A program made the translations under genes and the position numbers. The notes beneath the pieces were generated by a model. The model ran no database searches. It saw only the letters and a list, made by a program, of their open reading frames with translations, and was not told the origin of the DNA. A stretch of 64,000 nt of DNA, taken from contig JAFFSR010000278.1 of NCBI GenBank assembly GCA_017163975.1, positions 248,001-312,000 on the forward strand. The letters are read 5' to 3'. Shown here piece by piece: positions 21,660 to 33,916 of this stretch (position 1 is its first letter; the number at the start of each line of letters is the position of its first letter). This DNA is from Anastatus disparis (taxonomy: Eukaryota; Arthropoda; Insecta; Hymenoptera; Eupelmidae).

Positions 21660-24343
21660 TTCTATTGCATGCTTATAAAAATTAAAAGAATTTACGTCAA
21701 GATGACTGCCTTTTGTATTATATTTATTTCTATTAGATTCCATTAATTAAATTTATTGTCACCAGTAATGTGTAATTTTTTTTATTTTCGTATTATTTTT
21801 CTTTATATTTTTGTTTATTCACTCCCCTCATAAAATGTTAAATACAACAGCATTCCCCATTAAAAGTGAAATAATCATGCCACAAGATCCAGGGATGCAG
21901 CATTTTCACTTCACTTCGCGTAATGACAAAAACCGCACCGCAAGATCCAGGGGTGCAGTACTCGTATTTTCGTCATTTGTATTTATTATTTCAAATCACT
22001 TTGATTCGTAGTTTTTTTTCGTTTTCCCTTCGCAAAATACATTCTTTTATGCAAGACTGGCTTAATCTATGCTCTGCATCGTGCGCTATGCAGAACCCAA
22101 ACTCCATCGAAATCTTAACCATTTGTCAAGACGTCTTCCATAAATGAATGTGCCTCCCTTACATATAATACGTTTATTCTTTTATATTTTATTTTATTAT
22201 TTATTTTATTTTTCACGATTGTTTTTTCATCATCGCTACTTAATTGTTTTATTTTCATATATTCTTTTCATTTTATTCTCATATACGTCTTTTTTTTATA
22301 TCGCACGCGCGTTTCCTCTTTAAAAAAAATCTGTAGTGACACTCTTACTACCTTTATTATTATTAATTAAATTTCCAAAATGAAAGTTTTATTTATTTGA
22401 TTTGTTTATTTTAACATTTTAGTAGTTTGTAATTTATTGCGTTTTAAAATTTTAGAAAATGTTATAATAAAATTGTAGTATCCTTTTTAATATTGGGTTT
22501 AAAATTCTGCAAGTAAAACTAGAAATTATTATTTGGGACACCTAACCTAAACTGCTAGCGTTGGATAATTGTGTAAGATGGACTCGCGCAGGTTTATTTA
22601 TTCTTACCATACATTGATTGTAATAAACATTCCTTTATGTAGTTTGGTGATGTTCTTATTCTAGCAGGTACAGCTATATTTTAAATGAAAATCTGTGTAC
22701 TAAAATAGCAGCTAGTCATAGTAATTATTGTATTATATTATATTCACATATTTCTTCAATAATTTATTAAAATATTTTTCAAATAGATTATATGCGCTTG
22801 TTAAAGAATATTATTACATTTTTGCATTGTCTCGTTTCCGTTCTGCCCAAGTATCATCATTACAGAAAATCATATTTTATTTCATTTTTACGTCGTTGGA
22901 AAGAATAAGATATTCTTTTGGATGGTCAGTTTTCGCTGATTTTAGCTATTATCATTTTGCTACCGTGAGACCGCTTAAGAATTTTTATGAAAGTTCTCAG
23001 TGTTGTTTTCTGCCTAGTCATAATTTCAGCAAAAATATGATAAGATAGACTTTAGCTTGGGAAAAAATTTTTTTAAATTGTAACTATACACTTATTGTTG
23101 ACTAAAATGAGTGAATTACACCGTAGCGAGTGCAATATGTCGCTTAGCGAAATCAAATTTATATGACAGTATTTTATTTCTGCTGATTTATTTAAAATTT
23201 AATATGACTATAGCTATTGTAATTTTTTTTTAACCTTTTAATTTTTTTTTATGAAAAAAAAATTGTGAATCGTACTGAAATGTTGTAAAATCGTACCAAA
23301 ATTTGTTTTTATAAAATTGTGCAAACAGCTTAATTTAATTAAATTTCAGTTATATTTTTATATTACAATTAGGAAAAGTTTAATTCTTTATTAAAAGTCT
23401 AATTTATCTCATTTGGTTTAGTCATGATAATTGAATTTCATAATGGTTTTGCTAAAAAACATATCTTGCATATATCGTTAATTTTTATTGACCATTAAAT
23501 ACCATCATAGTCTAAAAATAATATTTTGTTGAGAATTTCAAAAGGTTCGGAAGAAATTATTTACTATCTTTTTTAGGTTATTTAATCGAATGTAATTATT
23601 GAATTTTTCGAAAAGGATTGTAGCCAACTTTATCTTTAACATTTTATTTTTTTTATTAGTATTTTATTATAAAGATTATCCGTTTAGAATAATTGATTAT
23701 AGCGAACATAAAATTTAGGAAACTTAATATTTTTAAAGTTTTATTTGACTTGCTGATAGAACGAACTTTAATAATAATGCGTATTTATTCCACATTTTTG
23801 TTTAATATTTTGAATTTTTATGCAAGGTGTTAGGTGTATCATAATAATATCGTTTGTTATTAATTTATTTTGTAAAAATATTGTTTTAAAACTTTATTAT
23901 GTTACTGTTAATTCTATTGTTGCAACTGTTTCATAAATTATAAATACTACGTTTTGTTTTCACTTTAGAAACGTGTAGATAAGCGCAACGTGTATACTGC
24001 TTGCTTGCAGCTGCAAGTATCGTGAACTAAGACAAGGTTGCGTACTTACTGATTAATTGACCTAGTAGGGTACTCGGTGCATTGTTCTTGAATTTATTAA
24101 TAATTAAAATTATTATTGGAAGTTAAGGCAAATAAATAGTTTAATAATAAAAATATCTTTTTTTCATATCTCGTGTGTGAAGAAAAGTTTTATTTGTTCC
24201 CAGGTTTACGATTTCAATTTTGGATTTTCGCGAATAAAAAGAATTAGGTGACTAGATTTTACGTCGCGGTAGTCAAGTTTCATGTTAATCTGAGATGTGA
24301 GAAACTTAAATCATGCATTTCCGTTGGTAAGTTAAAACTATTA
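21660..24343. other. AT-rich non-coding DNA
   Basis: Only short random frames. I see no gene, element end or tandem array I can support. Confidence 0.5.
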
Positions 24344-25420
24344 CCCATACAGCATGAAAGGATTTTGAAAGGATTCTGAAAGGATTCATGAAAGGACTAC
24401 AATCTTTCAGAAATATGTCACTGAAAGGATTCTGAAATAATTCTATGTCCGAGGTATTATTCTTTTAAAAATAATACAAAAAAATATTTCATAAAGGATT
24501 CACAAGATATTTCAAAATCCTTTCAATGAAAGAATTCTGTAAGGATCCATGAATTCTTTTGGTAATAATTCATAAATCTTTTCATATATCTTCCATTTAA
24601 AGGATTCTGTAAGAATGATATGAAATATTTTTAAAATATCTCATTGTATTATTTCTAAAAGGAATATACCCCGGACATAGAATTATTACAGAATCCTTTC
24701 AATGAAAGAATTCTTTAAGGCTCCATGAATTCTTTTGGTAATAATTCGTAAATCTTTTCATACATCTTCCATTGAAAGAATTTTGTAAGAATGATATGAA
24801 ATATTTTAAAAATATTTCATTGTATTATTTCTAAAAGGAATATACCCCGGACATAGAATCATTACAGAATCCTTTCAATGAAAGAATTCTGTGAGGATCC
24901 ATGAATTCTTTTGGTAATAATTCGTAAATCTTTTTATACATCTTTCATTGAAAGGATTCTGTAAGAATGATATCAAATATTTTAAAAATATTTTATTGTA
25001 TTATTTCTAAAAGGAATATACCCCGGACATAGAATCATTACAGAATCCTTTCAATGAAAGAATCCTGTAAGGATCCATGAATTCTTTTAGTAATAATGCA
25101 TTAATCTTTTCATATATCTTTAGTTAAGAGACGTGTAAAGTTCTAGAAACTTTATTTTTTCCTGTATTATTTAAGAATCAATTTAGAATTAATACATACA
25201 CACACACACACAGATATATATATATATATATATATATTTGTGCTTTGTACTTTTCTAGGACATATATTTTTTGGATCGGAAGGAGTATATAACGTTTGTT
25301 TCTAGGGTCCCAGAAAATATCTAGTACCTTTTTTCTGGGATCCTAGAAAACAGTTGAACTTTTTCTGGGATGAAGGGAGAAATAAATCAATTTCGATTTC
25401 TAGGATCCTAGAAATACATT
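24344..25420. mobile_element. Second member of the CCCA...GCATGAAAG element family
   Basis: It begins CCCATACAGCATGAAAG directly after TA (24342-24343). A short array of AAAGGATTCTG words follows, then about four units of about 180 bp (each with AGGAATATACCCCGGACAT near 24659, 24836, 25013). Next come a CA/TA microsatellite (25193-25240) and an array of GGATCC-centred palindromes to about 25420. The opposite terminus is not recognised, so the right border is approximate. Confidence 0.6.
25193..25240. repeat. (CA)n(TA)n microsatellite
   Basis: Alternating CA then TA dinucleotides, lying between the 180 bp array and the palindrome array. Confidence 0.95.
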
Positions 25421-25585
25421 ATCATTATATTAGTTTGTACTTATATGTGAGGTTGGTTTCAAAAGAAAAACCACATGAAATTTGAAAATTTCAATGATTT
25501 TTATGAGATAATTAGAAAGAAATAAATAATAGATAAACATATAATATATTGCATATTCATGGAAAACTTGATTGTATTTGATCTA

Positions 25586-25866
25586 TTAAGAGTCGGCCGT
25601 ATATCTTTGTTTTTGTCTAATCAAATTTTCGTTATAATTGATAAATTAAATGTTTTAATAAAAATGTAGGGGCTGAGCGCTGTAGAGCAAAAAACGAGCA
25701 AAGGATTCTATTCTATGAAAAAATATAAAATTTTCATAGAATAGAATCCTTTGCTCGTTTCTTGCTCTACAGCGCTCAGCCCCTACATTTTTATAAAAAC
25801 ATTTAATTTATTTATTATAACGAAAATTTGATAAGACAAGGATAAAGCTATACGGCCGACTCTTAA
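25586..25866. mobile_element. TTAA-flanked hairpin MITE, copy 1 (short form)
   Basis: TTAA then GAGTCGGCCGTATA at the left; the mirror image then TTAA at the right. The two halves are complementary almost throughout. This 281 bp copy lacks the inner GTATAGTCCGAAACGG hairpin found in the longer members. Confidence 0.85.
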
Positions 25867-26050
25867 CACTAGCTTTTAGTACATTTTAAATGAATAAAAT
25901 ATATTATTTTATAAGTTTCACAAACATGTTGAAAAAAACAATTAAAAAGTCATGAAACCAAAAAACCAATTTAAAAAATGTCAAAACAAAAAAATAAATT
26001 GTCAATCAAGTATTTAATATTCTTCTCCCTATTGAAAATGATGACGTAAT

Positions 26051-27132
26051 TACACTACCCTCCTACCACATTTGCCCACCCTACATGAAAATCGATAAAA
26101 CTTTAAAGTTTTGTGGCTCAGTAAAAAATAGTCGAAATTAAAAAATTCCGACGGGGTTTTAAAAAGGGTTTAAAAACCTTTAGTTTAAGCCGAGTTGAGC
26201 AAAAAAAAATTAAAAAATGCATGGCTTATGCGTAAAAAAAATAAACTAACTAAAAAATATTCAATTTTTTTTGCCCCTATTCAAATGCCTGCCATTTTTG
26301 CGGAAATTATCGAATCATAGAAAAACAAAATGGAGGTAAAAGCTAAAGGAGTCACCTTTAAAATGAGCTATAGAAAGCACATTTATGATCGATTTTAAGG
26401 TAGTTATGGTCATTTTTTATGAAAAAAAAACGATTTTTTTAATAGCTATTATCTCAAAAAATATGCATGATATAAAAAAATTTTTAATGAAAAAACTGTT
26501 TATTTTTGAGTCAAAAATATAAATATTTAGATTTAACTGAAATCCGGGAGAAAAATTTTTTTTTTAAATTCATCAAAATATAAATATTGAATAAATGGAT
26601 TTTTTTTCAATAGGATCAAAAATGAATAAAATCTTTTTTTACTGATTCTCAGTTCAACCTGAATATTTATTTTTTTGACTCAAATATAACAACTTTTTTA
26701 TTAAAAATTTTTTTACATCGTGCGTATTTTTTGAGATAATAGCTATTAAAAAAATCGTTTTTTTTTTCATAAAAAATGACCATAACTACCTTAAAATCGA
26801 TCATAAATGTGCTTTCTATAGCTCATTTTAAAGGTGACTCCTTTAGCTTTTACCTCCATTTTGTTTTTCTATGATTCAATAATTTCCGCAAAAATGGCAG
26901 GCATTTGAATAGGGACAAAAAAAATTGAATATTTTTTAGTTAGTTTTTTACGCATAAGGCATGCATTTTTTAATTTTTCCTTGCTCAGCTCGGCTTAAAC
27001 TAAAGGTTTTTAATCCTTTTTTAAAACCCCGTCGGAATTTTTTAATTACGACTATTTTTCACTGAGCCACAAAACTTTAAAGTTTTATCGATTTTCATGT
27101 AGGGTGGGCAAATGTGACTGGAGGGTAGTGTA
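26051..27132. mobile_element. 1.08 kb TA-flanked long-arm foldback
   Basis: TA then CACTACCCTCC at 26051; GGAGGGTAGTG then TA at 27132. The arms pair for about 500 bases with few differences, around a short AT-rich centre near 26560. TA duplication and CACT-type ends suggest mobilisation by a Tc1/mariner-like transposase, but no coding sequence is present. Confidence 0.85.
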
Positions 27133-28100
27133 TGTTATGTGATTTTGTTATACACCAAATTTACGTACTCGTTATGAAGAAAATTTAAATGTTCAGTTAC
27201 GTAACAATTCTAATTCTATTACATAATTTTGTTATGTAATTTCGCATAAATTACATAACTTTGTTCCGTTATGTAATCTTTCCGTGTGAATAATAAAAAT
27301 GATCATGTATTTTGTATATATTGTGTTACGTAACAAATTCGAACGCCTATTTGTATAAATTATGTAATTTTTTTTTGTAATTTCCTACTTTTTATGAAAC
27401 TTTGTTGAGAAATTTCGTTCGGATTTCGTAATTCTGTGATATAGTTCGATATGAGTTACGTGATTTCGTATAGGTTTCGTAATTCTATTATATAATTTAG
27501 AAATGATTACGTAATTTTATTACGTAAGAAAATTATGTTATTTCCCATGAATGAGGTCATTTTGTTACGTTATTTATGAAAATAATTACCAATTTAAAAG
27601 AACTAACAATTACCACATTAATTTAATATTTTTAAATTATTTCACAAAATTAGAAAATTACGTATATTTAAATACGTCATTTTTATCATAAATTACGTAA
27701 GAAAATTACCCAATTTCTAGAAAATTACGTAATTTCGTTATGTCGTAAAATAAAGTTATTGTTTTGAAATTACGTAACAAAGCTACGAAATTCATACGAA
27801 ATTACGTAGCTCATATGTAATTACGTCATAAAATGATAGAATATGTAGGGAATTTCCTAATAAAATTTCGTGATCGGTATAGAATTACAAAACAAAAGAC
27901 TTTTTTACGAAACTCGTTACGACCCTCGCTTTTTTTTCAAGAAATTTAAACTTCTCGTTTTGTAAATGAAGCATTTTTATTCTCGTAACGAGATGTACTA
28001 TTTTGTTATGGAATTTAATCATAATCATGTGGAAATGGTACTTAAATTTTTGCATATTATTATTTGCTAAACTTCAGATTTCGGGATTTTGAAATTTTAC
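27133..28100. repeat. TACGTAA/TTACGTA-rich stretch
   Basis: Variants of the palindromic word TTACGTAA recur throughout, singly and in both orientations, without a fixed period. The composition is like the foldback at 35251-38173, so it may be a degraded relative; I find no clear ends. Confidence 0.45.
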
Positions 28101-28172
28101 TATCCTAAAATTTTTAGTGAATATGTTTAATGGAGATTTGAATGATAACCTACAATTTTACATTAAATTTCA

Positions 28173-28345
28173 TCAGTTTTGTTCTCGAGATTATGGTGTA
28201 GTTCCCCTTTCACCCGCTCAAATCCACAGCACTTTTAGAGTAAGTCAAAATTTCTCCCCACCGCTCGTTTGTCGTTGTTGTTTGCGGCTGGGTTTTCCCA
28301 TTCTTTTTCGCTGTGCACGAGAAGACACACGTAGCTTAGAGTAAG
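28173..28345 (+). repeat. Left inverted terminal repeat of the DIRS-type element
   Basis: Its reverse complement matches 32706-32850. Shared landmarks: GGGGAACTACACCATAAT, the AGCGGTGGGGAGAAA region, and the CGACAACGACAAACGAG region. Inverted rather than direct ends are typical of DIRS-like retrotransposons. Confidence 0.75.
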
Positions 28346-28369
28346 AATAATTATCGAGTTTCGATTAAA

Positions 28370-29270
28370 TATGAGTGTAAGTCAAAAAAGAACAGCTTAG
28401 CAGGCTCTCTTGGTTGAGATAGATATGTGGTCAGAACAAGCTAAGAAAATAAGGAGAACGTTGATAAAGAAGCAGAAAAACTGCAGGAAATGAAATCGGA
28501 AACTTCAAGTTCAGATGCGAAATCCGAGGATAATGATAAAAAAGGTATGTTTAACGCAAAAAAAAGACAATGACACGTGAAAAAGGCAATGAGTATTGCA
28601 ATAAATATCAAAACGCCAATTGCTTATATACAAGCGACATGACTACGGGGACAAAAAAAAACTCACGTAAGATATAAGCGTGCGCTCACCGCAAAACGCT
28701 TTATATTACATTTTATATTAAATTTTATAAAATTAACAAGCAGGCGCTCGCCCCCATTTCACGTTTTTACGTATATGAATTTAATAAGGGGGCGCTCGCT
28801 GCTAGCCCCGTACATGTTTTTTGCACATCCTCTTGATTGGAGCTTGCCTTATAAAACCAACAAAAATAATATCCAAACGCAAGTTCTTACGAAAGCGTCT
28901 TAATTTATATTACAGATGATGAGAATGCATCTACTAAAAAAGTGGAAAATGAGCTTTCTGACGATGAAAATTTAATTGAAAATGCCCAGGAAGAAGAGAA
29001 ACCTCTAAATGAGCAAGCTTTTTTTATATCTATTTATATCTATTGTATCTATTTTGAAAGCTTTAGGTGACGACCCCGTAGAAGAAGAAGCAGCTGACGT
29101 GAAACTGCATTCATCAATATTAAAAAGATGGAAGCACTGGTTCAGCAATGGCATAAAAGAAAATAAAAAGAAAAACTATTTAAAAAATATATTAGACCAG
29201 AAGGATTAACTGTTCCTAAGTTAAATCTAGAAATTTCTGCCATGCTGTTCGAATTATCTGTAAAAAAACT
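28370..29270 (+). pseudogene. DIRS-type ORF1 (gag-like), with an intron-like gap
   Basis: An ATG at 28370 opens a short frame soon broken by a TAG. A Ser/Glu/Asp-rich coding segment ends at AAAG|GTATGT (28544/28545). A consensus acceptor TATTACAG at 28915 precedes ATGATGAGAATGC, and joining these keeps an acidic frame (DNDKK then DDENAS). Downstream, RPEGLTVPKLNLEIS matches the conserved segment near the end of DIRS Gag-like proteins. Several stops and shifts lie between. Conserved introns are known in some DIRS elements, so splicing is plausible. The function is presumed nucleocapsid-like. Confidence 0.55.
28545..28915 (+). other. Candidate spliced intron in DIRS ORF1
   Basis: Donor G|GTATGT and acceptor TTACAG|A bound 371 bases rich in GGGCGCTCG-like repeats and poly-A runs. 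The flanking acidic coding frame is in phase. No branch point was assigned. Confidence 0.5.
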
Positions 29271-29530
29271 AAATATAATATATATTATAAACAAAACTAA
29301 AAGTAACCTAATACCTTCAATTAGATGCCAGTATTTAGGATTTATTATTGACTCTATATAGTATACTATAGAAATTTTCATAGAAAAACGAATTAAAATT
29401 AAAAATATGGTTGAAAAGTTTTTAAAAGTAAAGCATAGTACAATTAAAGAATTTGCAAGTTTGATAGGATCACTGATTTTAATATGCCCAGCGTTTGAAT
29501 ACGGTGTAAGCTGCTGCTATCGCAAGCTTA
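29225..29530 (+). pseudogene. C-terminal end of a DIRS-type reverse transcriptase
   Basis: After the ORF1 remnant, the plus strand encodes CQYLGFIIDSI, a lysine-rich connection, then EFASLIGSLILICPAFEYG and YRKL. These are the blocks that follow the catalytic core in DIRS/PAT-type RTs. The core with the YxDD box is missing, so most of the RT was deleted between ORF1 and this point. An in-frame stop follows FIIDSI. The frame is cut at about 29530 by foreign sequence. Confidence 0.7.
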
Positions 29531-30640
29531 GTTTTATTTTGATAAATTCACGCATTTTTCATTTAAATCATTAGTCAGCACATAAGAATTTTAGTATAAG
29601 TCCTTACTACAAGTTATAACCAAAATATTACAGGTAAATTTTGTTGACTTTACTCTGCCTCAATTATTTGTAATAACTAAGTGATACTTGGTTTTACAAA
29701 GGAAAAACCAAGCATTCACTTGTTATGTTTATTGTGAGAGTAGAAACGCCGTTTCTCTAATGATCAAGAGAACGATACGTTGTATCTCTATTAATTTGAT
29801 AACCAAAATTAATTTGAAAAATAAGATATAATTAAATTTACTAGTATGATTCAAATGTAAATTTATCAAAATTCCTAAATATATCGAACCGTGCGGTGAA
29901 GCCGTCACGAGAAAATGATCGATTTATTTTTATATACGCGGTTACAACTACACGTATCATCAATAAATTTAATGTGTCATATTATGTGTAAATTGTAATG
30001 TTCATAAGTGTAGGGCGAGAGCTAATCCGTTTGCAGCCAGGACGCCATGCCTGACTGCTTCGGGATCGTATGCTCAAGGAAGGATCAAAGTAAAAGGATA
30101 GGAAAACAGAAAAAGGTCCTGCTTAAATGCCTCTCACCACTTAATACTATAAACTACGTTAATTTGAACTTGCAAAGGCAATAAGTAAAGAAACCACTAT
30201 TACCCCTGCAAGAATAACCAATAAATTCAAGATTTTATAAATGCACTTGCACTGAATTTAATTAACACCATTCAAGTAGACAACGGGTTTGCAATTGAAG
30301 ATTAATTCGACTGCTTCGCCGTCACACGTCTACTTGAACGAAAGAAAACTCAAACAGAACAATTATTTTTATTTTAAATGTTTATTTAACTAGACCAAGG
30401 ATGAGAGTGAGCTCTCAACATTACTTTTCGCTTCAGGACACCTCGCATTTTAGCCGTCGACGATGTTATTCTCCTTCTCTAACGCTTTAGAGAAGGGATA
30501 TAACGTGTACATCATATATCTTAAATGTACAGCGCGTTGGTAATAGTAGGACGTATGGGGGTATCTGCACGCACGTGAAAGCGCGTTCGGTTCTCGTTCG
30601 AGAACCGATTAAAGCGATGCCTCACAACGGAATATTATAC
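29531..30640. mobile_element. About 1.1 kb of foreign sequence inside the DIRS pol region
   Basis: The RT tail (…YRKL, about 29530) and the next conserved pol segment (MEREKLLALIGNDF, about 30650) should be adjacent. The intervening sequence is unrelated, less AT-rich in places, has no long frame, and contains an 11 bp inverted pair TTCAAGTAGAC/GTCTACTTGAA (30272-30282, 30328-30338). Exact borders, target duplication and family are not determined. It may be an LTR or another element fragment. Confidence 0.5.
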
Positions 30641-31494
30641 ACTAAAAATATGGAAAGGGAAAAGCTACTAGCACTAATAGGCAACGATTTTGATTTTAAG
30701 AAAAAAATACAAATACCAAATAGTATACAATTAGATTTGATATGGTGGAGAAACTCTATAGAATCAACCGTAAACCCAATAAAAACATATTTATTAGAAT
30801 TACTAGCCGTTAAGTAAGGGTTAGAGAAATCAGCTGAAAAAGAAAAAGATTGCCAGATTCTACTTAGAGTTGATAACACTTCTGCCATATCGTATATAAA
30901 TAAAATATGTAGCATAAAATACGTAGAATATTTAAAATTAGCAACAAAAATATGGCTATGGGCAGAAGTGCGTCACATTTTTCTTTGCGCTTCATACATA
31001 ACATCAGCAGAAAATAAAAAGGCAGACTGGTTATCTCAACTTAACAACGAAGATACGGAATGGGAACTAGCGGATAATTTCTTCAAAGAAATAGTCGAAA
31101 CATTCGGACAACCAGACGTAGATTTATTTGCTAATAAACATAATGTAAAATACGAACAGTTTTTTTCGTGGATGCCATATAAAAAGCAATTAAAGCAGAT
31201 GTGTTTACGACAAGTTAGCAAAATTTTTTGTTCTATGCATTCCCACCGTTTAATTTAATTTTAAAAACACTTGTAAAAATTAAACATGAACAAGTAATAG
31301 GCTTAATTGTAGTACCAGATTGGGCAAACCAACCATGGTACCCGCTATTTATATCAATGTTAATAGTAAAACCACTGAAATTTGAGCCAAATATTAATTT
31401 ACTGCTTTCTTCCTACAAACTGAAACATCATCCGAAAGCAGAATCGCTATCATTACTGGTCGGCAAAGTATCAGGGAAGACTTTAGAAGAATAA
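30641..31494 (+). pseudogene. DIRS-type RNase H and downstream pol segment
   Basis: The frame begins at MEREKLLALIGNDFDF and continues with LDLIWWRNSI. After a stop at about 30816 comes an RNase H-like stretch (RVDNTSAISYIN, SAENKKADWLSQL). The segment usual in tyrosine-recombinase retroelements follows: FGQPDVDLFANKHNVKYEQF, then after a one-base shift near 31230 YAFPPFNLI and VVPDWANQPWYPL. Domain order and motifs fit DIRS pol. One stop and one shift are visible. Confidence 0.8.
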
Positions 31495-31495
31495 A

Positions 31496-32413
31496 CGTGC
31501 TTACAGATACTGCAGAAATCCTGCTCTCGTCAATAACAGATTCAACCAATAAACAATACGAAACAGGACTGAAAAAGTGGCAAATTTTCTGTTGTTAATC
31601 TAAGAAAGAAATTTATATTCTTATGCGAGAAAGTTTATTAGCCTTCTTAACAGGAAATTATAATAAAGGGGCGTCATACTCAACACTAAATACTTATAGA
31701 TCAGCAATCTCTTCGCTAAGCTAGGACAAGATAGGTGAAGATTTATTAATAAGCCGATTTTTTAAAGGCGTATCATAATTAAAACCAACAAAACCAAAGT
31801 ACGACTACACTTGGAATGTAGCTGTAGTGTTAGATTATTTAAAATATTGCGAGACTGATAGATTAGAATTAGTGTCAAAGAAAACTGTAACTTTATTAGC
31901 TTTAATTACAGCACACATAATACAAATCTTAAGTAGTATAAAAATAAAAAATATTATATTTAAAAATAACAGTTTGGAGATTAAAATTCCAGATGTATTA
32001 AAAACATCTAGACCAGGGCGTTATCAACCTCTCTTAATTATACCAGAAAACAGCCAAAAGCCCAGGCTATGTGTAAAATCTTGTATTTTGGAATGCATCA
32101 AAAAAACGAAAAATATTAGAAATCAGAAGGAAAAACTGTTTATATCATTTAGGAAACCATTTAAAGCAGTTGGCTCACAAACTTTGAGCAAATGGATTAA
32201 GATAGTCTTCTTAAAAGCGGTATAGATGTATCGATTTACTCTGCGCATTCCATTAGACATGCATCTACATCTGCGGCGTTAGCCAAAGGTGTTGAGCTCA
32301 GTACAATATTTCGTACAGCAAACTGGTCAGAGAAATCGCATGTATTTGCAAAATTTTATAATAAGCCTATAATGCAAGATAGACAAGAATTTGCTAAAGC
32401 AATAGTAAAGTAA
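31496..32413 (+). pseudogene. DIRS-type tyrosine recombinase
   Basis: The N-terminal part (LLSSITDSTNKQYETGLKKW, then SYSTLNTYRSAISSLS) is the core-binding domain of a tyrosine recombinase. The catalytic domain runs from about 31830. The HxxR box is SAHSIRHASTSAAL and the tyrosine lies in FAKFYNKPI, both after a shift at about 32215. The first catalytic Arg position reads AHIIQILSSI where relatives have Arg, so this copy lost a key residue. Three early stops (about 31600-31780) also break it. In DIRS elements this enzyme integrates circular cDNA without target duplication. Confidence 0.82.
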
Positions 32414-32511
32414 TAACTCGTTTATTTTCATGTATCATTAGTTTAGACATCCTTAATTGTTCACAAAGTTAATGTAAAAATTTATTAAAAACACTTAACT
32501 GAAAGAAAAAT

Positions 32512-32640
32512 TGCTAACTCTGAATAACTACACCATAATCTCAAGAACGAGGCTGATGAAATATAATTGTACGATTAAACGAATTAACCAGTACGTGAAG
32601 TTCGATCGCTATTATATGAAGAAGCCTCGTTCAAAGAGAT
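32512..32640 (+). repeat. Internal terminal-related repeat of the DIRS element
   Basis: AACTACACCATAATCTC at about 32527 repeats, in direct orientation, the sequence at about 32815. In reverse complement it also matches the left end near 28150-28205. DIRS-type elements carry an internal region complementary to their ends (ICR), used in circularisation; this position just after the recombinase fits. Confidence 0.6.
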
Positions 32641-32705
32641 TATCACCCACCCAATAATATAAAATTATTCCCGATGTATTATCCCAAAGTACAGCAATTT
32701 TTTAC

Positions 32706-32880
32706 TCTAAAAAATAAGAGCTCCCCGGCCGCAAACGACAACGACAAACGAGCGGTGGGGAGAAAACTTTTACTTATTCTAAGAGCGCTGTGGATTCGAG
32801 CAGGCGAAAGGGGAACTACACCATAATTTCTTCGAACGAGGCTCCTTCATATAATTGCGATCAAACTTAACGTACAGGTA
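32706..32880 (+). repeat. Right inverted terminal repeat of the DIRS element
   Basis: Reverse complement of 28173-28305, with additional sequence to about 32880 shared with the internal copy (CGAACGAGGCTCCTTC). Confidence 0.7.
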
Positions 32881-33019
32881 AGATCGTTTGATCGTTCAAT
32901 ATTATTTTAAATTGACAATGTTATAATATGCTGAAAAAATTATAAACCTCATGAATAGATAAAAAAAGACTATTTTTTTAGACTATTTTGCAATTAAAAA
33001 AGTTTTCTTATATTTTCCT

Positions 33020-33113
33020 AAATTTTCGTTATAATTAATAAATTAAATATGTATTTACAAATGTAGGGGTTGAGCACTGTAGAGCAAAAAACGAACAAAG
33101 GATTCTATTCTAC
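33020..33113. mobile_element. Half-copy of the TTAA hairpin MITE family
   Basis: Matches one arm of the hairpin family (TAAATTTTCGTTATAATTAA through GAGCAAAAAACGA and GATTCTATTCTA) without the terminal GAGTCGGCC part or the second arm. Confidence 0.7.
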
Positions 33114-33527
33114 GAATAGTAGTTTACGTTACCAGTGCAGAAAGTAGGTGATAGCCGCTCGAGCGAAGCGAGAGCGGCAACGCGCGTGCAGCTATCGTTT
33201 GCTTTTTGCACGTGTAGCGTACATTATTTTTCCTAACAAGTTTCGCAAAGTTCGACCAATGAAAATGGAGGAAATAGTAGTATTAAAAAAATTAAATACT
33301 TTTTATTTTTTCGTACATTTTAACTATGATTTGATAAAACAATTGACCGAACTGAATGTTATCTATTAATCGAAGTGAAGTTAAACGGTTGTTAATTATT
33401 CCTATTTCTACGTAAAGCATCACTTATCAAGCTAAAGAGTGGGGAAACAATAACGTGGCGCACAAAGAGCACGCACTTTCATCTACTTTTTAAATTGAAA
33501 TGTAACGGTTGTTAATTATCTCCTCTT

Positions 33528-33916
33528 TTAAGAGTCGGCCGTATACCTTTGTCATTATCTAATCTAAATTTTCGTTATAATTAATGAATTAAATATTTTT
33601 ATACAAATGTAGGGGCTGAGCGCTTTAGAGCAAAAAACGAGCAAAGAATTCTATTCTATGAAAAACTATAAAATTTTTATTATTTTCCGAGTATAGTCCG
33701 AAACGGAGAAAACAGTTGAACTTGACTTCATTTTTTCGGTTTCGGACTATACTCGGAAAATAATAAAAATTTTATATTTTTTCATAGAATAGAATCCTTT
33801 GCTCGTTTTTTGCTCTATAGCTCCTCAGCCCTTACACTTGTATATAAATATTTAATTTATTAATTATAACGAAATTTTAGATTAGACAAGAAAAAAGCAA
33901 TACGGCCGACTCTTAA
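33528..33916. mobile_element. TTAA hairpin MITE, copy 2 (long form)
   Basis: TTAA duplications enclose GAGTCGGCCGTATA and its mirror. Pairing continues to the centre through an inner stem (GTATAGTCCGAAACGG), leaving a loop of only about 30 bases. Confidence 0.88.

Noticed and set aside
22728..23048. 106-residue frame, possible gene
   Set aside because: Phe/Tyr/Ser-rich AT-driven translation with no splice context, domain or composition shift.
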